This document shows, piece by piece, positions 1 to 12,900 of a stretch of DNA of 64,000 nucleotides. Source of the stretch: Hetaerina americana. Its lineage: Eukaryota; Arthropoda; Insecta; Odonata; Calopterygidae. A program made the translations under genes and the position numbers. The stretch lies in assembly GCA_022747635.1 (NCBI GenBank), contig JAKTNV010000001.1:37973351-38037350 (forward strand). Direction: 5' to 3'. The stretch's first letter is position 1, and every line of letters starts with the position of its first letter. The notes under the pieces are model-generated. The model ran no database searches, had not been told where the DNA came from, and worked only from the letters and a program-made list of their open reading frames with translations.

Positions 1-703
1 CAGTGAACCTAATAACTTTGAGAAGCAATAATCTATCACCAAGGAAGAATTCTCAGTCAAGGTACAATTATATTAAACACTGAAGATAGAAGTGAGCACT
101 AAGATTTAGTCTCTTTCATTTACATACATGCAGACATTATCTTGTAAAGGTAATACCATCTTATCATTTTTATCAAGGGTTTTAGAACCTACAACTCTTT
201 TTTGGCCAAATATTGAGAATTGTCATGAAAAAGCAATCATGATTATGTAGTAGCAACTCACATTTATAAATGTACCATCTTATTCTTATGCTACTCACCA
301 TAAGAGAGTTAAGAGATTCCCTTTTGCCTCCTCCTACACTTCTATCCTGTCTATACTGGGTAAGGTAGGAAAGGAGGGAAATTGGGACTACACAGGGCAG
401 AATGAGCTTACTGGCTACCTTAAATGAATAGTAAAAAGGATGAATGCATGGGATATCCCTCCGAGGACAGAAAATCCAGAGTATGGCATCTTCTTCAGAT
501 TTTACCTCAAAGCTGTAATTAAGTAGGCTACAAGGATGTGGACTGAGGTATCCTTTCACAATCCTAGTCGCTTAAATGCAGCAGGGCATTAACTTAATGT
601 CCAAAAGGGCTCTTTCGTACAATGCATTGTATGTGTAATCAGAAACTACTCCAAGTAGACTGTTGAAATTCCAATGCCCTTTCTCTCCTCTAACTCACTG
701 TCA

Positions 704-1008
704 TTGGGGAACAGGATGATGTGATGGCTAACATACAGGCTTCCCACCAAGAGGGCCCGGATTCAAATCCAGGAGGCAACAAATATTTTTCAGTGGTATA
801 CCAATCCCTCCTTGAGCTACTTTGTGGAGAGCACTTTGAGTGAGTATGACATCCGTCGGATGGGACATTAAGCTGCTGACCCCTTGGTGCTTTATGATAA
901 GAGTAGGGTAATGCCGATGCCAGGTTTCTCTCCACCTTTCAATTCCCATCCATCCCTAACAGCACAAATGACCTTAGCTGTCAGTTGCCTCCCATAAATA
1001 TTACTACT
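704..1008 (+). mobile_element. SINE family 1, copy 1 (tRNA-derived), with target-site duplication
   Basis: About 305 bp. The 5' head is tRNA-like (A-box region GATGGCTAAC; degraded B-box GGATTCAAATCC). The body shares GACCCCTTGG, GTTTCTCTCCACC and a tail GCACAAATGACC with the copy at 29969-30269. It is flanked by an 11-bp direct repeat ACTCACTGTCA at 693-703 and 1009-1019, the signature of LINE-driven insertion. The tail ends in an ATT/ACT-rich stretch. Divergence from copy 2 suggests an old insertion. Open frames over this region are not genes. Confidence 0.85.
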
Positions 1009-1239
1009 ACTCACTGTCAGTATATGTATTTATTATATTATTTTCCTTTCACTTCCATTAAGTTTGTTTGTATCCTTATGGTGGGAAAATTACTTCTAGT
1101 TGTTGAAATAATTTGCAGAAACTGTCACTTTTCTTGTTTTATTGCTCTCAGTAAAAGAAATGATATTTTCTATTGATGAAGAAATGTTAATGAACATTTA
1201 TATAACAATAAAAATCTGAAGCATTGATATTTACACAAA

Positions 1240-1960
1240 ATTCCGACATTTTGTAAATTGGAGACCACTGCCAAAATTGACAACAAGATCGTATTCTGTT
1301 CTAAAATAGCTAAAGCAGATGATGGCCAAGAGCCATTCAACTTTTACTCTCTTCTTTCTGGATGATTTGTAGAATAAGGTCAGAGCAGTATCGTTTTGTT
1401 GGAGTATTTTTCATAAAAGCTGTCCCTCAGCTGTGAAAAAGCCAATATCAGAGATGGCAAGTGCCCCATGTTATAAGTAATGGATGACCAATGTCTTCTG
1501 CTTGGATGGGTGGTGAGAGTTGTTTTTAGAGAATTTAGATGTTTGATATGAGTCTATTTCTGATGGATGGTGCACCCCAGGTTTCTGTCTGGTCTCCTGG
1601 TGATCAGGAAATCTAGGAATGGCAGCCTGTTCTTCTCTCATCTATTTCCATTATTAGTTGGTGAGGGCATCCTGATAAATTAAGTTTTGACAAAATTTCT
1701 CCAGCTAATTTGTTCTGTGAGGCCATTCAGCATACGAGCCATCCTCATGTGATATGAAAAGTTTCAGAATCTTTGTGTACGAATCTAGGATTTTCTTTTC
1801 AAAACTTTAATGTATAAATTTACAATGCCGAGAGATAGAGGTGATCCCATGTCCAACATTTCGGACGTATGTAAAACTTTCTGTTCCATTAGAAATAAAT
1901 TTATTTAAAAATGACTGGTATCTAAATTCACCTTGGACCCCCACCATAAACAGAACACCT
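1240..1960 (-). pseudogene. Penelope-like element reverse transcriptase relic
   Basis: Conceptual minus-strand translation, with several frameshifts and stops, gives in order MGSPLSLGIVNLYIKV (around 1850-1800), then NRLPFLDFLITRRPD (around 1645-1580), then a His/Thr-rich segment ending ITYNMGHLPS near 1460. These match the order of conserved Penelope-like RT motifs: MGSPLSP-(x)-AN, the LPFLDVLITR motif and the region after it. The element is dead, truncated at both ends, and sits in the intron after exon l. A DIRS or other RT source is less likely because the LPFLD-(V/F)-L-(V/I)-(T)-R motif is characteristic of Penelope RTs. Confidence 0.68.
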
Positions 1961-3224
1961 AAGTCATTTAAACCTTCCATAGCACACTAACCATCTTCCA
2001 TGTGAGCTCTCTCATTGCCAAGAGTCAGCTTTACTAATTATATTCCAACCTGAATCCATGAACAGCCCAAAAAAAAAAGGAAAGTGAAATACCCCTAGAA
2101 AGATCTGCTGGCTACGCCTAATATCCAATGTGAGTTGAAGGGAGAGGCCATTGTGCCATGCATTGCAGAAGATCTCATGGGCCCTAACTAAACACAATGT
2201 GGTCATGAGGTCCAATAGTATGGCCAGGATGAGTGATCTGGGAAGGGAAAAAAAATTGTTGCCCAAATATTACACACAGAGATGTATGTGAAGTCTAATG
2301 AAACTGCGTGGAAATCCTACATTGCCCAAACTTGCTCAAGATTGCTCAAATACTGACTTGGAGAGTACCAGAGAAACTGTTGACAAGTAAGATGGAACAA
2401 TGTGGGAGCACCCCAAAAACCATGGTGTCATCCATGTATATGTTCATCATTACCTTCCTAGCTTATGATATTCTTTTCTGTATAACTTGTAAAAGGTCAC
2501 CATCTCCAGCATATTAGAATGCATGTGGTAAGCATTCACAGAATACATGGAAACACGTGGGCAGAATTGATTTTTGTAAATCGTTTCTCACTGTTTCAGC
2601 CTAAATTTCTCAGTGTTTGTTTAATAATAGGGGGAAAGGATCTCTTATCAGGATTGACCCTAAATGTACAAATTAAACCAGAACATAAGTCGCAACATGC
2701 ATGGGGGTGACATGGGGGAAACTCAATCCTAGTTGATCTTCTGGATCATTGTTTGACTAATTGCATTTCATGCCTGCTGATAGCTAAGAGCAAAAAAGAA
2801 AGTAAAAACTCAATATAAGATTCCTTTATATTTTTTCACCTAGTTTCTAAATTAAATCTTTTCAATTTGGGTATCATAAAATAGATACTTGATCCACTGT
2901 CCAGTGAGAGCTGTTCCCTAGGATGCCACAGATGTTATGATATGGTTGGATGTAAAATATAGTGGCATGCAACATGACTGAAAAACTGTTTTTACTTCAG
3001 AAATGATGAAATTAAAAAAAAATTCTTTCCTGCCATTACATCCTTCCAACTCATATGTATTTACTGACATAATTGATTATAGGGCAACTTTGAAATTCCT
3101 CCACTAAGGTGTTTGTGTGTCCCTTACACTGTGGCAGGGTCACTGCAAGGAATTTTTGACAGATGTTCTATGTGGTTACCAAACAACAGAAAATATCCAT
3201 ATACTGTACCTCTTACAAAGCTTA

Positions 3225-3365
3225 CATTTGAAACAAAAATATTAACATGTTTTCCACGAAAGATAAGTGATCAGAATAACATTATCCAACCGTGGTAGGG
3301 CCATATTCAGGCAAAATTAGTCTGGTGTGTATTCACCCTAGGGGTGGCTTGCATGGTAATAAAAT
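3225..3365 (+). mobile_element. CR1/L2-like LINE 3' end fragment
   Basis: Shares GATCAGAATA(A/G)CATT, then AAAAT(T/C)AGTCT, and GGTGGCTTGC-type words in the same order as the 3' end of the LINE at 26270-26860. It is therefore the 3' tail of the same family, inserted in the terminal intron. Too short to contain coding motifs. Confidence 0.6.
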
Positions 3366-3703
3366 AAGCAATTTCTTACTAAAATAAGAAATTACTTACA
3401 AGAGTCTGTGCCTCAATTCTGCCTATAATGTAGCAGCAACAGATAGAGTTGTGAACATACTGTACACACCATAGTATTGCCTGCAATCCTGATTAATGTC
3501 AAATATGGTACCTGTGTGTCAACTGGGAACTAATATTTTTACCAATGTTGCCTTATGATCTTGCAAATGTCGAGTATGTTCATAATACCCTTTTGGCTGT
3601 CTGTAGTTGATGATGTAGGTCAGTAGTAATATAATTTCATAAGAATGATTTTATCTTATCAATTGAAGATTATAGTATAAAAATCACTGTAACTCTGACC
3701 TAC

Positions 3704-3909
3704 CGATCACAACGAGTACCAGTATAGCCACGGCGACACCTACACGTTACAGATCTTCCAGGAACTACAGTGCATGACTCAGCAAAATTTCTCTCTGGTC
3801 CAGGCCCTGGACATGGGCAAGGCTGACACCTTATTCCTCTGGTAGGATCCCCATAGTGTCCTGGGGCACATGTCTCACATGATACACCTCCTGTGTAATC
3901 TGTGCAGTT
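3704..3909 (-). CDS. Laminin alpha exon l: LE repeats C-terminal of L4
   Basis: 206-bp exon, acceptor CTTACGTACAG, donor GTAGGT. It completes the previous LE (NCTDYTGGVSCETC, APGHYGDP) and starts another (CQPCPCPGPGP, NFAESC, then CRCRRGYTGTRCDR). The form N-F-A-x-x-C with G-Y-T-G-T-x-C-[ED]-R is what alpha3 and alpha5 chains show at this point. It ends two bases into an Arg codon. The following exon is not found between 3703 and the window end. Confidence 0.92.
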
Positions 3910-6900
3910 CTGTACGTAAGACAAACAAGCAGAGATAAGCAAAATGAAGTAATTCAATGTAAAAATTGAAGTCTAAAACATACTGTGCTCATTTAAACTT
4001 TAAGTTCTGTTTCACCAACAAAAATGAACAACACTAGATTGGAGATCATTTTTGGGTCTAACAGATGATTTAATGACAATGTTTATGACTACCAATTAAA
4101 TTCTTAATCACTGGTCAAGTTGATTATGAATGTTGGGCAATCAAATCGACAAAAACAATATGGTGGATAACATTTTATCATCTGATGAAGAAAAAGAAGT
4201 CACACTTCATTAATTCAATTCATGGGCTACTCACAACAAGCCAGTTTGTGTACATATGTCCACAATTATACACATGACAATAATGTATTAAAACTATCCA
4301 GTCTACCATTTATTTTATAATAGGAAGAATCTAGAAGGATATAATTATTGAAATAACCCACTAATCCAAAACATATAGTTATAAGCAATTCTAAAATTTG
4401 AATAAACTATGAGTACTCAGGTAAATTGCTTGATGCTCATGTATTGTGCATTTTCAATTATAGGTCACCTCAATGATGAGTTTAATGAATTGCAGTAAAA
4501 AACCCATTTATCTTTCCACCCAATTTTTGAAAATTTAGTGGAAAGACAATTGTTTTTTCTTCAGTGATTATGGATTTCCACAAAGTTGAGCCTGAAAACA
4601 TTTAATATACATGAGTTTAATGAATCTTGCAAATCAAATTCTTTACATACTCCATTCCATCAACGAATACTATCAAGAATGGAAGAACAAATTGTGACTT
4701 TTCTCGATGTGTGATATGACGAAGTATCAGTAATATGATTAATAGTATATTCACTATAAATAATAATACTATGGGTAAGTCATGATATAAATGTATATGT
4801 TGTGACCAAATGGAATGATAACTTTCAAAATCAAAAGATGGCATAATAAAGCTGCACCCAAACAGAAAGGTGAGATATGGGAATTATTTCTCTGAAGTAT
4901 ATATTTTCTACCTTATTTTTATTTGCTCTTGTTTGATTGTATTTTTTCAAGTGGATATCTAACTTACATCCTTTGTGAACCAGTAATGATTATAGATGTG
5001 ATCAATGATACTTGACATGCATGTAAGATTTTCTATCATAGATTGGACTTGGCTTAGTCGGCTATTGTATTTGGAATGTTATGGGAAAGTGCCATTCTTT
5101 ACCATACAAGTATCAGCTCATTACTTTATTGCCTACTAAATTGGATTGACTTCAAACCTAAATTAGCAATTTTAACTCCAGTTTAAACCACATTATGCAT
5201 CACTTTCCTTAATTTCAATAATAGTTTAATTAAACTCATAAATTCCATTTTCCTCACAAATAATTGGAACACTGTCAATTATTCTGAAATGTTCATGGAC
5301 CAAGACATTAAGAATTTTACCATTGAGTGGGATTGGCAATGGACAGAAGTATCCTTTATTAATTTCTAATAGTCATTCTATAAGACAAAAACATATTTTG
5401 TACTTTTCCAGCCTTTGTGCATAGCCTATTTTATACAGTTTCTCATACAGTTCAGAGGTTTGAATAATCTACATATTATTAAATATGTAGATTACTCAAT
5501 ATTAAATATATTATTAATATATATTAATAAATATTAAATATATTATCAAAAATACAGTCACCCATAGGTGAAATATAATTATTAAGATTTTAAAACTATT
5601 TTCATCATTAATATTTCTCTTTCCCAGATTTTTCATGTTTTCGTAGCATGTTTTTAGTCACTGAGATAACATTATGGCTTTGGTTTAAGTAGTATTGGAT
5701 GACTTAGCTAGTTAGTTTTTAAAGATATTTTCCTTTACTTGAAACCATCTATCTTCTTATTCTCAAAAATATGTTTATACTTCTTAGAGATAACTACGCG
5801 TCGGAAATTTTATCTTAACACAGTTGTATAGTCAAACATTACACATTTTTAAAGCCTTGCAGTGATCATGCAAGTAAATAAATAACTACATTGTGAACAT
5901 AAGATTGTGGCCCCTTATTGGAAATCAGTTTATTATGACTATGATAGCATTCATGGCCCTCAATTATTGATCAAATGATTACTGATCTTGATCTCTGCTC
6001 AATTATTAGTAGAGCAATTTGAGATCACAGATCAATAAAATAAAGTGAAAAACAAAGGTAGGTAAAACTGGGGCTAAATAAAATCATCAAATCAATTAAT
6101 TTGGCAAGAAATAACATATAATGATTGTCTTTCAAAAAAGGAACTTTATGTCAACTAAAGTAGAATGTTTTCATTTAAATATAAACAAACTGACAACTCT
6201 ACCTCAAATGACACTTGTAAAGCATTTCCCCACAGCAATATGTTAATGATATTATCTCTAAAATGACCCTACTGGGAATCCATAGCCAAATAAAAAAATA
6301 TATATATATACACACACACACACATACTCAGTTCCAATGTTTTTACCATTGCTTCTTTTCTCTCTTCATGAAAGAAATCAGTTTGCAAATCCAAAAATAT
6401 TAAAGTAAAGCTCCCTAGTGATATAACAACAGTAAATGCTTTCATCAACACTTACCAAACAATATCCAGTTTCCCGGTCACAAACACTCGATCTACCATT
6501 ACATCGACATGGTCTAGCCTCTCCAGCAAGCCTACTAATGATTATAACAACACTTTCTGCGACAATATCATCATCATCAGGCCATGGACTTCTCCATCGA
6601 TAAAATCCAATGCTTGGATCTTGGCAAGATGAGGCACCATATTCCGATGGACATTCACAAAGTTCAACTCCATGTGCAGGCGGTAGATGAGATTGCCACG
6701 TTGAGTTCCGTCTACGAAAAGATCATATATTTTACTGATTAAAATAGTAATGAAAAATAATATATTTTTAGTCTGAATGTTTCAGATCAACAGTTCACAC
6801 ATATGTTGAGAAACGGTTCTTAAATTTAATTCACATTTATCCATATCAATCAAAAGCAATAAAACTATGGAATATACTTCCTTGAGCTGAATGGAACATG

Positions 6901-9900
6901 TTGCTAGCCAGCATAACATTCTTATGATTTTTATTTGGTAAATGTTTTCAAAAATTGAAACTAGCATTCCAGATTGTGGAATAACAAAATCAATATGAGG
7001 ACACATTCCTCAGGTGACAATTACTTCCCAAACTCCAGAAAATAGAGCAAGTGATAAAAATCAAGGGATAACAGAGAAATGAGAACATTATGAGTAAACG
7101 TAATCTTTGCATTATTTTTCAATTATCTTTTATTTAGATCCATCAACATACCTAATATATCTTTGATCATTCCTGTGGGTGGTAAGCCATTTCTGATCTT
7201 CTTTGGACAAAAAAGGTGATTCCACTGCAGCATCAAGAGAGACGTCCCGTAATCTTCGAGGAAAAAAATTAGAAAATATAATTGGGATGAGATTGCATCA
7301 ATAAATCAATTAAGAAAAGCAATTAGTATATAATGATTATTAATTCCTTCACAAAAAGTAACTTTCATCTGGGCATAGTGACTAGCTTTGCCTACAGTTT
7401 TGAGCTAATGCTGACGTGCCTTTCAATATTCAGAACTTCTTAATTCTTTATGAATGAATTCTTCATATAATACCATGGCAATATTATGTTATTTTCTCTG
7501 CTGAAATCAACATTTGCATCATTCTAATTTGTAAATTTGGGAAGCACCATGACAATTCAACATATCACATAAAAAGAATTGATTGGAATACCTTTCATGC
7601 AATGGGTACTTACATGATTTTGTCAAAGTCAACAGAATCTGTAGCCCTTATAAGTATATGCTGAATATTCTGCAGGGCCAGCATCATCAACTCCCTGGTC
7701 ACTTTTACTTGAGGATGGTTCTTCAATCTCCATTCAGATTCATGCAATCTTGAGGGTAAAAACAAGAACAGCAAATTCAAAGCTACATTTTGATAACAAA
7801 ATAAAACAATTGGCATACTATGTTAATTTTTATTAATGCTGCAAGAAAAAAATTACAGAAATATAATCTATTTAAATATTCCCCTTTACGGCATATATTT
7901 TATTTATCGGGGGCAAACTGACCTCATTCAATTGCATTTGGAAAATATTTGCATTATATAGAAAGAATGAATACACTTTTTTGACTATTGATAGAATACT
8001 TGCGTGCCTATTGGAAACAGTTAATCAAATGTGTATTTCAAGATTTTACTGTTTAAAATTACATTTGAAATAATGCTTTGTATTTTGGCTGGCTAACAGA
8101 GACATTATAATGTAACAGTGTAAAAATCATTGAGCTTGACCTGGATATGAACCTGAAGTCCTCAATATCTGGATGACTACTTCAGCCAGTTAATTTACCA
8201 AGGCATCCTCTTATACAGTGAATTTCTGTGGGCTTTTATGGAGTATGGTACTCTGATGAATGACTGCACATTCAATGTGAGAAAGTCCTAGTCATGTGCG
8301 TTGCACCATAGTCTACAAGATTAACCTTAAGGTTAACATTTGAAAAATTTGTTAGAACATCTTATTCCTTTAAAGCCATTTGGAATCTATAGTGCAGGAG
8401 GATGCTTCAGTTGATGAACTGGCTATAGCACTTAGCCGGATATTAAGAAGTCTAGGTTAAGATAGCCAGTCAAGGGGAATTGATTTTTACACAGAGCAAA
8501 TTTTGGTATTTTGAATGTACATCAGGGAGAACATCCTGCTAGAGTTACTTTGGGGAAATTTCATGCAGGTTTTTGAATTTTATGTATGAGTATTATGACA
8601 ATGAAGCCCTTTATATTTTAAAAATTATCAATTATTGACCCTAGATATCATTATTAAAAATGTCCGTGGAACAGGAAAATACTGGAGACCAGGGGCATGT
8701 CCTTAATGTTTCCAAGATATGAACTTTTAATTTTTATATGCTTTGTAATACAGGTTTAGCACATTAAATAAAAATTATTCCGTTTGTTGGAGGTCCTCTT
8801 TGCAAAGGTGTTTGTAGGGACAGGCTGATCTGGACATACACATTTACTTCACATATTTATGTCCTAGATATAGAAATGCTCTGGTGTCTGGAAGATTCAA
8901 GGACTTTATGTACATATGAATTAGCAAAATACATGTTCAACTTCATGCATATCACTATAATGCACACTTTGTTATCAAATATATAACCCAAAGGTATACA
9001 GGTTTAGTCCTTAAAGTTCAGAACAATGGTACCTATCACCCTAAATGAGATTAAATGATTCTTACTTCACTTGGTAATGCACCGAAGGTGTAGGGCGAGA
9101 CACTGGATAGTGCTCTAAGACAAGCCTGAGATTTCCTTGAAGCTGAACAAGTGGGTAGGACTCAGCCACTGAGTTTGGAAGCAGTGTGTTACCCCCTTGG
9201 GCCTCCACAGCAAATCGTAGATATCCACCATATGAAAGGATCTGTAACAGAGTGAACAGAATATGAAATATACACAAAAATACAAATTTGAAAAGATAAT
9301 ATTTGTTATGCACATACAACTGTTTGCAGAGACTTATAGCAGTAAATATCAAAATAAAATGTTCAATATAATTCTTAGGCTCCAAGAGAACCTCTTTAAA
9401 ATAAATTACTGAAATCCCTTTGCTCAATGATAGGAATTTTCATTAAAAACACATGGTGATCGACAAATTTGGGCAATGGTTTTCACTTTTATACTAAAAT
9501 AGCCTATATTTACTCATAGTTAAGTGAGACCCTCTCAATAGAAACTTCTTTCATTGAATCATGTCAAAAATTGAAATTAATTAAAACATTTTTTAAGGAT
9601 GATGAAAATATCTTTAATTTAACACTATTTAAATAATATGAACATAGTGAAACATATAATTTATTGCAACTGGTTTCAGAGGATTGGTAGATACATACAC
9701 TTTTACAAATTAAGGAAAAATGCCTGATGTCTGATTGATTAAAATCAAAAGAGGTAAAGTATATCAATATAATTTGAACTAACAATGGAGAGTCCATCAA
9801 TAACTCTCATGCATCTCATTGCCAGAATGATTGGCACTAATCTTTTCTCCTTAACCTTAGAAACTCTTCCAAATGAAAACAATATTTCCTAAGATGGCTA

Positions 9901-12900
9901 TAGCTCACTTTGGGACAAAGTTAATTTACTAATAAAAGGTATCATGAATTGGATTGTCGCTATGCCAATGACTATTTTGATTTACTCTAAGACAAAATGA
10001 TTTATACATTCCTTAACAGTGCTATACATAGTATAGATTTTGATACATGTATTTAATCTCTGAAAACATCAACACAGGTATAATAAAATATACAGACACA
10101 ATTTCAATCTAACAAGATATTAATGGGTCTAAACTATTGTTTACCCAAAACAACCTTCATTCATTCATTTCTAAGCAGCTTGTTATATCATAAGTTTTGA
10201 GAGACATAGTTGACTACCAGGGTATATAAAATGACAAGAGGCACAGGGGTGAGAAACAAATGAGACTGCAGTACTAACTGTAAAAGCATTAAAGACTAAA
10301 AAGGAATCCTCTTAATGAAAATCACAAAGTCTAGTAAGTTGGCATGAAACAATAATAGGAACTGAAAATTTCAAAATTAAAATTCCAAGGATGAGATCAC
10401 AGAACCTCAGTGTGTATGTACAAAGTTGCCGCAAGGAATGTTTTGAAGGGAAATATAAATCTTCTATCCTCTGATGTACATGGCTTGGTCTTGCAAATCA
10501 AGTAACCAGGGGTGGATTGAGATGAAAATATTCAGTTCAACTTTACTGACATGTTGGTAATGTCAAGTAGACATAACTAAGTCTTGGCAACAAAAATTTA
10601 TTTTCCCATTGAGCAGATATTTTTGCATACTTGATGACTTTAAATTTACGGGAAATTGGATACAATAATATTTGCACCTCACTAGGGAAAGATACTGATT
10701 TTAATAATAAAATACTTGTAAATCACTCCGAACTGTACCGTAGAACTCGGTCAATTTAGTGATGATTTAATAATTGTTTTATAAAACTGCAGTGAATTAA
10801 CAAATACCTTATCACCCAAGAAAGGTTTTGGAAGCTGCCAGTAGATAGGTGTATCAAAGAGATAGCTGACACCAATCCGTACATCTCCTGCATCTCCTGG
10901 AATCATTTGGAGATTATTGACAAGATCCAACCGGAGTCCAGTTTGTTTCCTTGCATTCCTTCCTTCGTGTGTCTTTGAAGGGTCATATTCCTCCCCAGGA
11001 ACAGCAAACTAAAAGAAGCAGAAATTATCCAAGCATTTGACCTAATTTCTTGTATTTCATTATTAACAAGTAGTTCGATTAATAAAAACTGTTTCTTGCT
11101 TGAAGATTCAATGCTGGCGATTTATTTACTATGTGAGCTTAATGAATTTAGCTCTCAAACAAATATTCTCATTTCATAAACATACAGTGATAAGTTTTAG
11201 TGTGAACACATAAAGACAAAAAGGAGATGAAAAAATAAATCAGAATATGAACACAGAATATTTGAATTATTTATATCAGTGTATTCTCATATTACCTCCC
11301 TTTCTCAATATATTAGCATAGGTTCAACTGAAGAAATAACTGAAATTTATGAATTTAAAATTGCTCTTTGGAATAGTTTATTGAACTCACATTAATGTAA
11401 CAGATTTCTTGAGTATTAACTGGTGACACCTGGCCTCCAGGCCTGAACTGTGGATCTGGTGAATCATACTCTATGTAAACAGTTCTTGAATATGGCATTA
11501 CAATCTGAAAATAGCAAATTAACAAAAGGTTACTGAAATTTAGTATTTACTCTTACCAATATACTTCAAATTAATTACCCTATTTAATATTTTAACTCTT
11601 AAAATATTGCATTCTAAGATATCTTGAGTACATAGTTTCCATGATTACATGAAGTTATCATGAATTAATTACTCACCTGACTCCATGAAACAGTAGCTTC
11701 GGTGCAAGATGTACTCCGGCCGAAGCAAAAGCATTCAAGGCAGCCATTGGGAATATCACGTGATACTCCAAATGTGCCCTCTTTACACTGATTACAAGTT
11801 CTCCCAAGTGTATATGGCTGTAAGCAATATGATTTTGAAATTCAAGATTATTGAAATATAGCTTGAAGCAAGTATTTAAATCTTACTCTAGAAAAATTTC
11901 AAAAAATAATTTTCCTAGTTTCAACATTAATTAAAAATAAATATTGCTGACCAATGAATATTTTTGATCCAATTGTGTATCTCATGTGGTGTGTTTGTGA
12001 TTCAGTGGTAGAATGAATCTAATTGGAGAAGGCAGTATAGAATATTGATTCAATGCATGAAAAATAACAATTAACATGTTCATCATGATTACTATGTGAA
12101 AAATGAACTTACTATAACAACTGAGCATCCAACAGCAACAGAAAAGAAAACTCAATTAAAATCAAAACTACTTGGATAATGAGATTCCACATCACCTGGC
12201 CTTTTCCCTTGCCTTTCAATGCCTAACTGAGTGATGAAAGACTTCAAACAAGAGTTCTAAAAATCATTTCTACTAACTACGCATTGGTGACTTTTAACAT
12301 TTCCGTTAGCAGCTGCTGTCATCATTGTAATAAATCTATAGTTAATTACTCACAACAACATCATTCTATCAACATGCATACATTTCACACATGTCGAACA
12401 TCATGACACAAAAGCTATTTTACACGTAAAGTATTGTCACCAAAATCAGAATGTTCCAGAACTCAAACTTTGAATCAAAACAAATACTTCGAGTAAATTT
12501 TGCCTCAAAATCCAAATGTTTTCCTGGAATTTGAATGCCCAGCATACAATTTATTCTAAAATTACAAAATTATCACATGGGGTCTCCATATAAACTTTAT
12601 TGCAGATGACCTAGGTTTTATTGCACATCAACATAATCAGGTGAACAAAAATGAAATAGGTGTAGTCAGGTATTTTATTTATTTATTTATTTTAGCCTTA
12701 GTCCGAAAACAGCACTCTTTGGCCTTTACATCGGAATATTAACGGTATTAACGATGGAGACGATTACAAACACCCAAGCCCCAGGTGGAGGAAAACCCAC
12801 CCAGGCGGGAATCGAACCCGCGACCCGTGGATTGGCAGACGAGGACGTTACCCCGCCGCCATACAATATATGGTCTCATAAGGGGGAGAAATTGTTAGTG

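Noticed and set aside
2308..2517. Region 2.0-2.7 kb as a further reverse transcriptase (minus-strand YMDDTMVFG)
   Set aside because: A single YMDD-like word without neighbouring RT motifs in the right order; could be chance or part of an older element.
8321..8336. 16-bp palindrome as a regulatory site
   Set aside because: Single isolated AT-rich palindrome in an intron; no known factor site or repeat context.
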